The notes: generated by a model from the sequence alone, not told the origin. Positions 14,508 through 22,556 are shown, counted from the stretch's first letter. The stretch: DNA of 35,331 nt from Prochlorococcus sp. AG-402-A21 (GCA_003279655.1 QCHI01000015.1:1-35331), one strand, 5' to 3'. Program-made: numbers and translations.

Positions 14508-16202
14508 TCATGAGGAACAGCTGTAATGGGAAATCCCACCGGCTCTAAAGAATTTCTTGGGCTTGAGTCTGTCGTATTTTTTCTGTACCTCTAATGATTG
14601 TTCTTCGTAAGGTTTGTCTAAAACAGCTTGTAGTTCCATTATGAGACCATAGTCACCCTTCTCTGCCATTTCGTATGCTGGTGTGATGAGCCATTCCCGC
14701 CATGTGTATTTTGGATTAATGCGTTTCATTTTTGCTGATATTTCATTTTGATCACCTGTGTTAACTACCTGCTCCCGCCATCTTTGTAGCCAACTGATCC
14801 ATTTTGTCTCAATCTCCTTTGAAATTGGTAGATAGAAACTATCTTTTAAGTCCTTAGGTTTTTTTGGTATACTTGAAAGTTTTCGGAAAAAGATTGTGTA
14901 ATCGACCTTTGTGTGAACCATGAGCTGTAGCATTTCATTTACTAGAGGTGCGTCATAGGTGACTAAGCCTAGTTTCTTTGTCCACATGTTCTCCATTTTC
15001 TGATTCATTACTGTAGTGAATCCATCGCGGATGTTATCTAGCCTGTCCAGTGCCTTAGCGTTTCCGTTAAGCAGAGGTCGAATCGCCCCCCAAAACATTT
15101 GATAATTTGCTTCGGCAGCAACTTGTTGGTTAAAGAACGCAAAATGTTCACCACCTCCTGTCCAAGGTTGGAATCTTGGATCGAAAAGTTCACAAAAACC
15201 AAATGGACCGTAATCGAGGGTGAAACCTCCTGCAGCGCAATTGTCACTGTTGAAATTACCTTGGCAGTAGCCAATCCGCATCCAATTAGCTACTAATGAT
15301 GTGAGTCGTTCTCTGAACGAATTTGCGAGCTCAACGACTTGATCGCTAAAGCTCAGGGTCGGATCAATTTCCTCCTTGTAATTTCTTACGATTAAGTGCA
15401 TCACAATCATCTCGAGCTCTTTCATGGCATCTTGATGCTCATTGTTGCGTACTCGTCGTGCAAAGAGTTCTATCTGACCCACCCGTAAAAATGATGGTGC
15501 GACTCGTGTTGAGATTGCAGCTGGTGTTTCTACCAATATGTCTGGATCGATTGAACTGGAGCCTTTTGTATACCAAGGCCTGCGGACTGTTTCAGATTTA
15601 GAGACATATAGTGTGAGAGATCGTGATGTTGGTACTCCGAGTGACTGCATATATTCCTGTGCTAAAAACTCACGAACACTTGAACGAAGCACTGCTCGTC
15701 CATCAGCTCCTCTGCAGTATGGTGTTGGTCCTCCTCCTTTAAGTTGCATCTCCCATCTTTTGCCATTAAAGAGACCTTCAAATACTGAAATAGCTCTCCC
15801 ATCTCCATAGCCGTTACCTGTCCCAAATGGACATTGCTGAATATATTCAGTTCCATAGATAGATAGTGCGTAACCGGTAGCCCAACCAACTGGTCGCATC
15901 GGAGTTGTTGCAACACTTATGTCGCCGGAGAATAGACGACGAAAAAGCTCATCCAGAGCAAGTTCCTGACTCAAGCCTAACTCGTTAAATAATATTTTAC
16001 TGTGAGCGACATATTCTGGCTTTGGAATTGCTGTTGGAGTGACAGGTACATAGTGACCAGAAAAGACCTCTCTTGTTAGGTGGTCGTCACCATCATCTGT
16101 TGCCTGAGGATCAGATTCGAGAGAATCCATGAATGAGTAGTCAGCTTGTTTCGCAAACTCAGAGAAAGTTCTAGTTGTCTGCATAGCTTTAGTACTGCTC
16201 AT
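14508..16202 (-). CDS. selO: SelO protein adenylyltransferase (YdiU/UPF0061)
   Basis: SelO is a pseudokinase-fold enzyme that transfers AMP from ATP to Ser, Thr or Tyr of target proteins and is linked to redox stress. Seen here: the nucleotide-binding block [20 protein letters not shown] (about 153-172, Lys155), [20 protein letters not shown] after it, the metal/catalytic block GNFNSDN (315-321) and TLDYGPFGF (328-336). The C-terminus ends SCSS, with Cys562 third from the end, where eukaryotic SelO carries selenocysteine. The 564 aa length is usual for the longer SelO class, which has QGNFNSDN in place of HGVxNTDN. G+C is higher than nearby genes. It stands alone, starting at ATG 16202. Confidence 0.95.
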   Translation of the reverse strand: MSSTKAMQTTRTFSEFAKQADYSFMDSLESDPQATDDGDDHLTREVFSGHYVPVTPTAIPKPEYVAHSKILFNELGLSQELALDELFRRLFSGDISVATTPMRPVGWATGYALSIYGTEYIQQCPFGTGNGYGDGRAISVFEGLFNGKRWEMQLKGGGPTPYCRGADGRAVLRSSVREFLAQEYMQSLGVPTSRSLTLYVSKSETVRRPWYTKGSSSIDPDILVETPAAISTRVAPSFLRVGQIELFARRVRNNEHQDAMKELEMIVMHLIVRNYKEEIDPTLSFSDQVVELANSFRERLTSLVANWMRIGYCQGNFNSDNCAAGGFTLDYGPFGFCELFDPRFQPWTGGGEHFAFFNQQVAAEANYQMFWGAIRPLLNGNAKALDRLDNIRDGFTTVMNQKMENMWTKKLGLVTYDAPLVNEMLQLMVHTKVDYTIFFRKLSSIPKKPKDLKDSFYLPISKEIETKWISWLQRWREQVVNTGDQNEISAKMKRINPKYTWREWLITPAYEMAEKGDYGLIMELQAVLDKPYEEQSLEVQKKYDRLKPKKFFRAGGISHYSCSS

Positions 16203-16419
16203 TTAGATCTTTTTGTAGTTGGTTAAGTCTTTAATTTGATGATTCTTACATTTATATTTCTAGCATAGATTCGAAGCTTTAATGTTCTTAAATTTTGTTT
16301 TGAACTAGCCGATAAGAATAAAGAATGGAGAGTAAAATATTTTATTTTTGATTTGGCTGAATCGTTGAGAAAGTTTCAGGACATAAAACTACAGAGCCAA
16401 TTCAACTCAATATGAAAAG

Positions 16420-16671
16420 TTAATTCGTATCAGCTACATTTTTAAAGAACTCACAATAAACCATTAAATCCGACTCTTTTTCTGTTTTGAGATTTAGGTC
16501 TGAAATTGCTTTAGCAGTTTCAATTCTGTAAGCATACCAATCTAGGCAAAGATCTCTTTGCCTTTGAGTCTCAGAGATTACATTTGGTTTTAAGGAATTG
16601 ACTCGAGAAGTGGTTTTGGTACAGCCACTTATAAATACAGCAAATACAACAAGAGAAATAAAGTGTTTCAT
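16420..16671 (-). CDS. Small lipoprotein, 83 aa
   Basis: The N-terminus MKHFISLVVFAVFISGC is a lipoprotein signal with lipobox I-S-G-C, so Cys17 should be lipidated. The mature part is mixed charge with two further Cys (LCLDWYAYRI and VYCEFFKNVA) that may pair. It follows the DUF3764-like gene by seven bases and is probably in the same transcript. Function unknown. Confidence 0.75.
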   Translation of the reverse strand: MKHFISLVVFAVFISGCTKTTSRVNSLKPNVISETQRQRDLCLDWYAYRIETAKAISDLNLKTEKESDLMVYCEFFKNVADTN

Positions 16672-16678
16672 CTTTTAA

Positions 16679-16963
16679 TTAACTTTGTAAGTAACTAGTG
16701 ATGACGGTTGAATCATAAATGTGTCCAGCTTTCTCAATTAAAGGTCTTACTTCAGGATTGGAAAACATTGCGATTGATTTACCTTCTTCAGCTTGCTCTA
16801 TAAAAACAGCACTACTTGGTTCTTTTTTCTTTATCCCTCTATAAAGACAAATAATTTTTTCTTCTTTCATTATTTGTTTGTTTTCTTTACTGTCATAGAC
16901 CGTTGCCCATTGTTCAAACGGAACAGAAATCTTAAAACTGAATACGGTTGTTTCAAGAGCCAC
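16679..16963 (-). CDS. DUF3764-like protein, 94 aa
   Basis: The sequence order (TTVFSFKISVPFEQWATVYD, then KIICLYRGIKKKEPSSAVFI, then EQAEEGKSIAMFSNPEVRPL and a 'GHIYDST' end) matches DUF3764 of marine picocyanobacteria: a small dimeric alpha-beta-barrel-like protein with 'F-x-x-W', 'Y-R-G' and 'P-x-x-x-V-F' signatures. No activity is known. Length fits. It is seven bases upstream of the lipoprotein gene. The overlapping plus-strand frame at 16793 is a shadow. Confidence 0.7.
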   Translation of the reverse strand: MALETTVFSFKISVPFEQWATVYDSKENKQIMKEEKIICLYRGIKKKEPSSAVFIEQAEEGKSIAMFSNPEVRPLIEKAGHIYDSTVITSYLQS

Positions 16964-17104
16964 TTATTTGATCAGATGATTAGGAGCCAAAAAGAGCATT
17001 GCATGTTTTTATATGAAATTCTGTCTCATTAATAATATCTTCAACCTCTTCTAACTCAATTATGATTTTTTAATGTCATCACTATTAATTTTCTAAATGT
17101 CTGA

Positions 17105-17449
17105 TTATCTAAAAAGACCTCCTTTTTTCTTTGGAGTCTTTGCCTGAAGCTGTTCTTCTACGACTAATCTTGCTTTCTTATGAGCAATTTTAGATTCAAC
17201 CATTGTTGTGATTGATATCAAAAATAAGCCTCCTATTCCAATTAATTGTTCGGCTTTTGTTGGCTCTGTATCACCATTTAAGATTGATCCTAGAACGAAC
17301 CAAGCTGTAGCTGCTCCTCCAGTTGCAAAGTAAGGAATCCAGCGACGTTGGTAAAGGTATCCAGCACCTAAGCCAGGAAGGAAATTTAATGTTGTAGCAA
17401 CCCATCCACTGGATGCAGCAAGAATTTGTTCCTTAGAGGGGTTATCCAT
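17105..17449 (-). CDS. Small membrane protein, 114 aa
   Basis: Begins MDNPSKEQILAASSGWVATT. Hydrophobic segments lie at about 18-32 (LNFLPGLGAGYLYQRRW with a Gly-rich turn), 40-54 and 68-84, followed by a Lys/Arg-rich cytoplasmic tail ending KKKGGLFR. The 'P-G-L-G-A-G-Y-L-Y-Q-R-R' segment resembles the first half of TM2-type small membrane proteins, though I do not claim that family. ATG 17449 is preferred to TTG 17467. The gene shows ordinary, less AT-rich codon use, suggesting a conserved gene. Confidence 0.75.
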   Translation of the reverse strand: MDNPSKEQILAASSGWVATTLNFLPGLGAGYLYQRRWIPYFATGGAATAWFVLGSILNGDTEPTKAEQLIGIGGLFLISITTMVESKIAHKKARLVVEEQLQAKTPKKKGGLFR

Positions 17450-17555
17450 GTAAATCTCTAAAATCAAATTATGTCGATATCAATTGTTTTCTGTGGACTG
17501 AACTTGTTGTTGTGAGTTACACCACACAATTAGAATTTAGTTTCGATTTTTTTCA

Positions 17556-17627
17556 AGCGGATGACCAGACTCGAACTGGCGACATTCAGCTTGGGAAGCT
17601 GACGTTCTACCACTGAACTACACCCGC
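17556..17627 (-). tRNA. tRNA-Gly (anticodon CCC)
   Basis: A full cloverleaf on the minus strand. The acceptor stem GCGGGTG pairs with CATCCGC (one G-T). The D-arm is GTTC/GAAC around AGTGGTA, the anticodon stem TCAGC/GCTGA has loop TTCCCAA, the variable loop is ATGTC and the T-arm GCCAG/CTGGT has loop TTCGAGT. Loop positions 34-36 are CCC, so it reads GGG glycine codons. Discriminator base is T; CCA is not encoded. Length 72. Confidence 0.95.
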
Positions 17628-17690
17628 AGATCTTTAAGTTAGCGAAGTTAAATGCCTACCCTATCTTTAGACACTTTCTGAAATGAGAGT

Positions 17691-17855
17691 CTAATCAGTT
17701 CTTTTAATGCCCATATTTCTGTTTTTGCAGTCTTTTTCTATTTCTTTTTTGATCATCTCATAAAGCGCTAATTCTTCTGGATCTTCAGAACCAAGTCCAT
17801 ACCCCATCGTTGCAGCAATATAAATTTTGTGTTGTCTATGAGAACTCAGACTCAT
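17691..17855 (-). CDS. Hypothetical protein, 54 aa
   Basis: ATG 17855 to TAG 17691, reading MSLSSHRQHKIYIAATMGYG, then EDPEELALYEMIKKEIEKD and a basic end with one Cys. A Gly turn separates a possible beta part from a long amphipathic helix. Soluble. Lies just upstream of tRNA-Gly on the same strand. Family not recognised. Confidence 0.6.
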   Translation of the reverse strand: MSLSSHRQHKIYIAATMGYGLGSEDPEELALYEMIKKEIEKDCKNRNMGIKRTD

Positions 17856-17965
17856 TGGCTTTTAAACATTAATCAACGTAATTGGATGAATCATCTTACC
17901 TAAGATGATAACTGCAAATGTAATTTTAAAAAATCATAGCGATCTTGAAGTTGATCAATATCTTA

Positions 17966-18562
17966 TTAAGCAGAAATGATTTCTTTTTTTCTTGATCTCT
18001 TTAAAACTGCGTAAAAAGCTAAGACACTTATCGTTCCAGATGGACCTATAAATACATGCCATATTTGTTCGCCTGAACTTGAAAGTAGAATCCCAAAGAA
18101 TGTAGTAAAGAATACTCCCGTGATGGGATAAATAAAGAAGACCCAATCTTTAAATCGTCTCCACCATTGCGATATAAGTAGAATACTTATTAATACCTGA
18201 ATCAAAAGAGTTGTTGACTTGTCTAGTAACCAATAAGAAAAAACTGCGGCAATTATTAACAAAATATTGCTAGTTATGATCGATTTGTTTTTAGCTACTG
18301 AAATAGTAAAGAACGATAATCCAATAGAAAGAAATGAATAAAACAGCCAATTATATATTGATGAGTGATCTACATATATCCAATCCGTAGTTGTATGATC
18401 GAACATCTCAAACATTGAAGCAAGTCCTAGTGAGATAAAGGCAAAAGGTGGTAGCAGAGGAAATCTAATTTGCTTGAATCTGTTTATGGACTTAATTCCA
18501 ATAATGATAGGGATGAGAAATGCTTGTAGATGTGCTAATAACAATAATGATCTGAAGGTCAA
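17966..18562 (-). CDS. Multi-pass membrane protein, 198 aa
   Basis: Six or seven hydrophobic segments cover nearly the whole length. Polar residues inside or at the ends of helices stand out: SMFEMFDHTTTDWIYVDHSS after the second helix and GEQIWHVFIGPSG near the end. Conserved-looking Asp, His and Ser at helix ends recall the CREST hydrolase group (alkaline ceramidase-like), but the match is too weak to assign. The alternative is a non-enzymatic cyanobacterial membrane protein. It ends in a basic cytoplasmic tail. The frame at 17955-18146 is a shadow. Confidence 0.7.
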   Translation of the reverse strand: MTFRSLLLLAHLQAFLIPIIIGIKSINRFKQIRFPLLPPFAFISLGLASMFEMFDHTTTDWIYVDHSSIYNWLFYSFLSIGLSFFTISVAKNKSIITSNILLIIAAVFSYWLLDKSTTLLIQVLISILLISQWWRRFKDWVFFIYPITGVFFTTFFGILLSSSGEQIWHVFIGPSGTISVLAFYAVLKRSRKKEIISA

Positions 18563-18624
18563 TTAAGTTAATTTGGAGCTAATACGAAATTAGCAACTTT
18601 ATTGAAATCTTCCTAATACAAGAA

Positions 18625-18729
18625 CTAATATTTTTTAAAGAAACTTACCAATGATTGAAACCGGGTTAGTTGTTTAACAGAGGAAACCCGAGGACGGACT
18701 TGGCGAATATTTGGACGTTGACCGCACAT
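18625..18729 (-). CDS. Arg-rich micropeptide, 34 aa
   Basis: ATG 18729 to TAG 18625, reading MCGQRPNIRQVRPRVSSVKQ then LTRFQSLVSFFKKY. It is strongly basic, and the first 22 codons are distinctly G+C-richer than the surrounding DNA, which suggests selection. It lies 62 bases before the membrane gene at 18562 on the same strand. Function unknown. Confidence 0.5.
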   Translation of the reverse strand: MCGQRPNIRQVRPRVSSVKQLTRFQSLVSFFKKY

Positions 18730-18806
18730 TCCAAAAATAATTAAAATGTATTTCTAAATTCAAGCTAATACTAAGATAAAAGCAATAAGTAAATCAGTAA
18801 GAAGAT

Positions 18807-19019
18807 ATGTTCTTAATTCCTCCAGACTCACTTTCAAGATTATTGGTTGTTATGGTGGCGACTATTGTTGAGGTAATGAATTTTTTTGCGGTTTTAGATC
18901 CTTTAATAAAAACCTTTATGCAAGTTGCACTTGTCATTGGACCATTGAGTCTTGTGGGTTTGGTTTTGCTACTTAGGAAAATTGAAAAAGATCATCCAGA
19001 ACGTATACGATGGAAGTAA
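18807..19019 (+). CDS. Small membrane protein, 70 aa
   Basis: First of three tightly packed membrane genes. Two hydrophobic segments: residues 10-30 (RLLVVMVATIVEVMNFFAVL) and 37-56 (FMQVALVIGPLSLVGLVLLL), then a basic tail (RKIEKDHPERIRWK). Its TAA stop overlaps the next start (TAATG). Function unknown. Confidence 0.7.
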   Translation: MFLIPPDSLSRLLVVMVATIVEVMNFFAVLDPLIKTFMQVALVIGPLSLVGLVLLLRKIEKDHPERIRWK

Positions 19020-19216
19020 TGAGAAAAGAAAATCAATTCAACTCCGATTCGAATTATCCAGAAAACTTTTGGCCGAAAATATTAACTCTTCTCTGTATTG
19101 GGGCTTTTATTTATTGGGTAATGACTTCTCAAAATGCTGATAAAACTCTCGATCAATATCTTTTTGACCCAATTCTCAGACTATTTGACAGAATAAAAAT
19201 CAATGATTTTTCGTAA
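19019..19216 (+). CDS. Small membrane protein, 65 aa
   Basis: Second of the trio. ATG 19019 overlaps the preceding stop by one base (TAATG); an ATG at 19010 would give a nine-base overlap. A polar, Asn-rich start is followed by one helix (ILTLLCIGAFIYWVM) and a soluble tail (DQYLFDPILRLFDRIKI). Its stop directly abuts the next ATG. Unknown function. Confidence 0.7.
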   Translation: MRKENQFNSDSNYPENFWPKILTLLCIGAFIYWVMTSQNADKTLDQYLFDPILRLFDRIKINDFS

Positions 19217-19399
19217 ATGATTAACAGACTTATTTCAAGTGAAAGATCCAAATGGATTTTTGTGATTGGTGTGGTTGCCATTGGTGCAGGATTCACAGCA
19301 AAGAATGTGATCTCCTATCCAACTGAATGTATGAGCGAAGAAGTTGTACAAGACTTTGTTACACCTAAAGGAACTACAAGCAATTTCACCATTTTCTAG
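19217..19399 (+). CDS. Small membrane protein, 60 aa
   Basis: Third of the trio, starting on the base after the preceding TAA. A basic head (MINRLISSERSK), one helix (WIFVIGVVAIGAGFTA) and a polar tail with one Cys (YPTECMSEEVVQDFV). The zero spacing indicates a single polycistronic message for all three genes, so their products may work together in one membrane complex. Confidence 0.7.
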   Translation: MINRLISSERSKWIFVIGVVAIGAGFTAKNVISYPTECMSEEVVQDFVTPKGTTSNFTIF

Positions 19400-19455
19400 T
19401 TTTTTTTCCTCAATAAGTCAAAAAAGCCTCTACATTTGAAGAAAGAAATTTTAAA

Positions 19456-19740
19456 ATGTTTTTCTTTAATCCATTTTGGCCTTTAACAGCTTTAAGAATC
19501 GCTTCATTAAAAGCAACTTCAACATTACTTTTACTTCTTTTAATTAAATCAAACCTTCTTCGTTTGAAAGGTGGACTGATAGGCGGACTCGTTGCACTTA
19601 CACTTATTTCTGGATTAATTGTCTCATCAACAGTTGCTGGCGGAGCTGCTTACTACATTCTTCAAAATAAGAAATCAAATGATGATGAAGTAAACATGTC
19701 TGACGATGATGTAATTAATGCTGAAGCAGTTTCAGCTTGA
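19456..19740 (+). CDS. Small membrane protein, 94 aa
   Basis: Two hydrophobic regions: residues 5-30 (Leu-rich) and 42-66 (Gly/Ala/Val-rich, LVALTLISGLIVSSTVAGGA), then an acidic tail (SNDDEVNMSDDDVINAEAV). It follows the three-gene run by 56 bases on the same strand and may belong to it. The Gly-rich second helix suggests helix packing. Function unknown. Confidence 0.65.
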   Translation: MFFFNPFWPLTALRIASLKATSTLLLLLLIKSNLLRLKGGLIGGLVALTLISGLIVSSTVAGGAAYYILQNKKSNDDEVNMSDDDVINAEAVSA

Positions 19741-19883
19741 TTTCGTTTTGCAGTTACGTGCTAAAGATGGTTAATTGCTCATAATTTACTAATTGTTTAT
19801 GCACCTCTCTAACAAATTATCTTATGTGTTTTTTTTGTTCAACTGAATAATTATGAGAAATTAAAATTAGATTATCGAACTAT

Positions 19884-20684
19884 CTATTGGTTTATAAACA
19901 AATTTAGAATTTCATTTTTTAAATTGTCCATCGATTTAATAATCAGGTCTGCACCTGCTTTTCTCAACTCTGCCTCATAACTTAGACGTTTCTCTCGACT
20001 TGAATCTACATGTAAATGTGGGGGGGCAATAGCGATACTGATAAATTTCTGATCAGGGATCTTAATTCGAGCATTTATTACTGTTTTAACATCTGCAACA
20101 GTATCTCCAATATATGCAATTGGAGGGTTGGAAAGGCCTAAAGGATTTTTTGAAAGTTTAGAAGATAGTGAAATAAAACCTGTTGGATCAGGTTTTTCAG
20201 GCGCTTCACCCATTGCAATCAAGGGAGCAGAGGCTAAGCCAAGCCTCTGCTCTAAGACGAATTTCGCTGATGGTAATTCAGCTCCACTTACGAAACCCCA
20301 ACCAATTCTTCGCTGAGTTAATTCCTTAAAAAGTGTTTGTTTGACTAATAAAGTTTCATCTTTAATAAAACCTGACCATTCACTAGAGTCATGGTTTGGA
20401 TCTCCACCAAAATAAAAGTTTTCAAAGCATTCAATTAATATTTTTCTAGACGGAGCTGAAAAAGAAAGATTGTTTGTTTGTACATGTCTATTAATCATTT
20501 CTAGGCTCAAATCCCAATCATTGTTCCAACAGCCTTCACTTTTTATAGAATCAATATCTTCTATCGAGGGTCTCCACCCACTAAAAAAATTTACAGTTTC
20601 TTGGATAGCCAATCGATAGCTGTTTGTTACGTCACGAATAACCCCATCTATATCAAATAAAATTAGGCCAATATTATTCATCAT
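19884..20684 (-). CDS. HAD-superfamily hydrolase (TIGR01548-like), 266 aa
   Basis: A HAD phosphatase-like protein expected to act on small phosphorylated compounds using an aspartyl-phosphate intermediate and Mg2+. Motif I is FDIDGV with nucleophile Asp11 and Asp13; motif II the Ser in FVSGAELPS; motif III the Lys in GEAPEKPDP; motif IV YIGDTVADV. The cap lies between motifs I and II (about residues 20-130), typical of subfamily IA. The layout matches the cyanobacterial 'HAD-SF-IA-hyp1' group; the substrate is unknown. ATG 20684 is preferred to TTG 20714, leaving 26 bases after the stop of the upstream membrane gene. Confidence 0.85.
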   Translation of the reverse strand: MMNNIGLILFDIDGVIRDVTNSYRLAIQETVNFFSGWRPSIEDIDSIKSEGCWNNDWDLSLEMINRHVQTNNLSFSAPSRKILIECFENFYFGGDPNHDSSEWSGFIKDETLLVKQTLFKELTQRRIGWGFVSGAELPSAKFVLEQRLGLASAPLIAMGEAPEKPDPTGFISLSSKLSKNPLGLSNPPIAYIGDTVADVKTVINARIKIPDQKFISIAIAPPHLHVDSSREKRLSYEAELRKAGADLIIKSMDNLKNEILNLFINQ

Positions 20685-20710
20685 TGAGTTTTTCTTGTGA
20701 TTAAAGATGT

Positions 20711-20917
20711 TCAATGAAATTTATTGTTTAGTTGAAGCTTAAGTTCTAATTCACGATCTTTGAGACCTTTTTCATTTTTAATAATTCGATTACCGACCCA
20801 GGCAATTCCCATTGCAATGGTTGCGGGTATACCAATTACTGAAAATCTTGTAAGGCTTTGCATTCTTTTTGCTAGATAATAAAGAAGATTTGTTTGAGTC
20901 TTCTTTGAAGTTAACAA
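20711..20917 (-). CDS. Small membrane protein, 68 aa
   Basis: Basic head (MLTSKKTQTNLLYYLAKRMQ), one helix (FSVIGIPATIAMGIAWVG) and a charged, coiled C-terminal part (KNEKGLKDRELELKLQL). It lies directly upstream of the HAD gene and may be co-transcribed. No family recognised. Confidence 0.65.
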   Translation of the reverse strand: MLTSKKTQTNLLYYLAKRMQSLTRFSVIGIPATIAMGIAWVGNRIIKNEKGLKDRELELKLQLNNKFH

Positions 20918-20949
20918 GCAATTTTAAAAATTAAAATATTAAGTGAATT

Positions 20950-21039
20950 TCAACTTGTTTTGGTTCTTCTTAAATCTCTCCATAAGCAGGCCATCAAATA
21001 GAAATAACCAGCCATTGCAATTATAAAAAATGATGTCAT
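20950..21039 (-). CDS. Single-helix micro-protein, 29 aa
   Basis: ATG 21039 to TGA 20950. One helix (MTSFFIIAMAGYFYLMACLW) followed by the basic tail RDLRRTKTS. The ATG shares a base with the TGA of the preceding micro-gene (TGATG), so the two are translated together. Size and topology recall the tiny subunits of photosynthetic membrane complexes, but it matches none that I recognise. Confidence 0.6.
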   Translation of the reverse strand: MTSFFIIAMAGYFYLMACLWRDLRRTKTS

Positions 21040-21131
21040 CAGCTTTGCTCTGCAGTGGACATTTGAAAAATTGAAGCAGAAGTAACTACTAAAAGTATTC
21101 CGAATAAAATTATGTGATATGGAGTAAGCAT
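21039..21131 (-). CDS. FGILL..QMS micro membrane protein, 30 aa (copy 1 of 2)
   Basis: ATG 21131 to TGA 21039: MLTPYHIILFGILLVVTSAS followed by IFQMSTAEQS. The gene at 27037-27147 has MFGILLITGSVSFLQMSGGE, aligning without gaps over the helix and the QMS end. Both carry the conserved upstream element (21178-21224 here). It overlaps the next micro-gene by one base. Likely single-pass membrane subunit of unknown function. Confidence 0.65.
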   Translation of the reverse strand: MLTPYHIILFGILLVVTSASIFQMSTAEQS

Positions 21132-21177
21132 GTTAAAAAAATAAAAATCTTGATGAATCTAACCAACTAACTAAGTC

Positions 21178-21224
21178 GATGTTGTAGTGCAATGCGAAGA
21201 TTTTTGGGGTGGTTACACCAATAT
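21178..21224 (-). promoter_or_regulatory. Duplicated upstream element, copy 1
   Basis: On the minus strand it reads GGTGTAACCACC, then TCTTCGCATTGCACTACAAC. Seventeen or more bases (TTCGCATTGCACTACAACAT) are identical in the copy at 27214-27252. GGTG/CACC can pair as a small hairpin, and the other copy keeps a hairpin with different bases (GGGT/ACCC). It lies 47 bases upstream of the 30-aa gene. Promoter, operator or leader RNA are all possible. The plus-strand gene at 21268 could also use it. Confidence 0.6.
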
Positions 21225-21267
21225 CTGAGAATATGAGGTAAAACCATATTGAATAAATTGGAATGTA

Positions 21268-21453
21268 ATGGTTAGTTTCCTTTTCTTAATACTAAAGCCA
21301 GTACTCTTTTTGATGTTAAAAAAATTTTTCAAGAAGCAAATGAAAGCTTTTATTATCAGTGCAATTGAGTGGCTAGTTCTTCAAACAGACAATGATTTAG
21401 ACGATAAGATTCTTGCGAAGGTGAAAAGTGGAATGAAATTGGGTGTCGTTTGA
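21268..21453 (+). CDS. Small membrane-associated protein, 61 aa
   Basis: A hydrophobic start (MVSFLFLILKPVLFLMLKKF), a basic patch (FKKQMKAFI), then an amphipathic helix ending TDNDLDDKILAKVKSG. Possibly a one-helix membrane protein with a soluble tail. It is divergent from the 30-aa gene at 21131. Family unknown. Confidence 0.6.
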   Translation: MVSFLFLILKPVLFLMLKKFFKKQMKAFIISAIEWLVLQTDNDLDDKILAKVKSGMKLGVV

Positions 21454-21542
21454 TCAAATGCTTAAGCAAGTGGTAAATGGATTTACAATATTGACTCCAT
21501 GCAAAACACATTTATATTTTTGTTGTTAGGTGACTGTAAACT

Positions 21543-21755
21543 ATGACTGAAAAATGTGAAACGAAGTGGTCACCCACTGAAGATCAAATCGATAACATCA
21601 TTATTCCAGCAATGCAGGGAACTGCTCAGCAATACGCAAAGTATGCTAGTGAACTCCAATGTCCTCCTGCATTTATCGCACTAATGCTTCGAGATATTGC
21701 TGATACTTTTGAAGAAAATGCAGTAATAGGAGACAAAGGTTGTGATTGTTGTTAA
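21543..21755 (+). CDS. Small Cys-rich soluble protein, 70 aa
   Basis: Reads WSPTEDQIDNIIIPAMQGTA, then YAKYASELQCPPAFIALMLR, ending GDKGCDCC. Five Cys in total, with a C-terminal Cys-x-Cys-Cys cluster suited to metal or redox chemistry (inference). The segment ELQCPPAFIALML resembles ELECPDEFICDFL in the gene at 22339-22554, suggesting distant paralogs. Acidic helical protein with no membrane segment. Confidence 0.65.
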   Translation: MTEKCETKWSPTEDQIDNIIIPAMQGTAQQYAKYASELQCPPAFIALMLRDIADTFEENAVIGDKGCDCC

Positions 21756-21838
21756 ACCACCTTCAATTCGTCTACTAATTAAAAGTCAGCAAGTTAACTA
21801 TCCAGTTGTAGCAATAAGGTATTTTGTTTGACACTTTT

Positions 21839-22045
21839 TTATTTGCCTATTAAGCACAAGTAACGAGGAATACCCGAACTTTTTGTGTACTGCTTGCCTT
21901 GTTCCTCGCATTGAGACATGTTTTTCATTTCTATTTTTTCTATTCCGTAAGTACTGTTTTGAAGGATCAACCAAAAACTTTCGGCTTGCGCATTCATAGC
22001 TGTCAATAACATAGCCGATGACAAAAATAATAAATTGCGTTTCAT
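21839..22045 (-). CDS. Small secreted protein, 68 aa
   Basis: ATG 22045 is preferred because AGGAGA lies six bases upstream. A signal peptide (MKRNLLFLSSAMLLTAMNAQ, cleaved after AQA) is followed by a mature part with two Cys (NMSQCEEQGKQYTK and PRYLCLIGK) that could form a disulfide. Periplasmic, function unknown. Plus-strand frame 22018-22323 and minus-strand frame 21798-22205 overlap it in other frames and are not retained. Confidence 0.65.
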   Translation of the reverse strand: MKRNLLFLSSAMLLTAMNAQAESFWLILQNSTYGIEKIEMKNMSQCEEQGKQYTKSSGIPRYLCLIGK

Positions 22046-22212
22046 TAATCTTCTCCTTATGTCCAACTCTATCCAGAATTAATTCACTTTTTTGGAGGGA
22101 TTTCCTCTTTTTGTACCCGAACTGGTTAGCCCTACCTGAACCGACCTTTAGGGATAGATTATTCCTGGTTATATTCCGGATTATTAATTCAAATTTTAAA
22201 AACATTTTAGCA

Positions 22213-22323
22213 ATGTCAGCAATTAATAAAATTACTGCCGCTAAGCTTTTAGTTTTAATAAACCTTCCTGTTTTGCTTTTAATAGCAGGTGTTTACCAAA
22301 TAGGTTCTGCAGTAATAGTCTAA
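22213..22323 (+). CDS. Single-helix micro-protein, 36 aa
   Basis: ATG 22213 to TAA 22323: a short basic/polar head (MSAINKITAAK) and one helix (LLVLINLPVLLLIAGVYQIG). It is 15 bases before the next gene on the same strand and probably the first gene of a three-gene transcript (22213, 22339, 22557). Confidence 0.55.
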   Translation: MSAINKITAAKLLVLINLPVLLLIAGVYQIGSAVIV

Positions 22324-22338
22324 TTATTGTTTCTAGTT

Positions 22339-22554
22339 ATGGCCAAATGGATTCCGTCCCAAAAGCAAAAGTCAGGTTTAATAAGTAGAACATTCGAATT
22401 TTTTATTGATGAGTTAGCTGAATTGCAGGATGAGCTTGAGTGCCCAGATGAATTCATATGTGATTTCCTTGAAGTTGTTAAAAATCGATGGTCACCAGAT
22501 AGTTGTCATTCAAAGGCTAGGCAGCATAAAAGAGATAATCCAAGCTCCTACTAA
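22339..22554 (+). CDS. Small soluble protein, 71 aa
   Basis: Starts MAKWIPSQKQKSGLISRTFE, then an acidic helical part (FIDELAELQDELECPDEFIC) and a basic, His-containing tail. ATG 22339 is preferred over ATG 22327, which would add only MFLV. The ELECPDEFI segment resembles ELQCPPAFI in 21543-21755. Three Cys. It is two bases upstream of the DUF1651-like gene, so co-translated. Function unknown. Confidence 0.6.
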   Translation: MAKWIPSQKQKSGLISRTFEFFIDELAELQDELECPDEFICDFLEVVKNRWSPDSCHSKARQHKRDNPSSY

Positions 22555-22556
22555 AA

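Noticed and set aside
15038-15916. Several frames inside selO on both strands
   Set aside because: Shadows of a well-supported long gene.
17556-17627. tRNA as an integration site with a duplicated 3' end
   Set aside because: I looked for a second copy of the T-arm/acceptor sequence in the window and saw none; no integrase is present.
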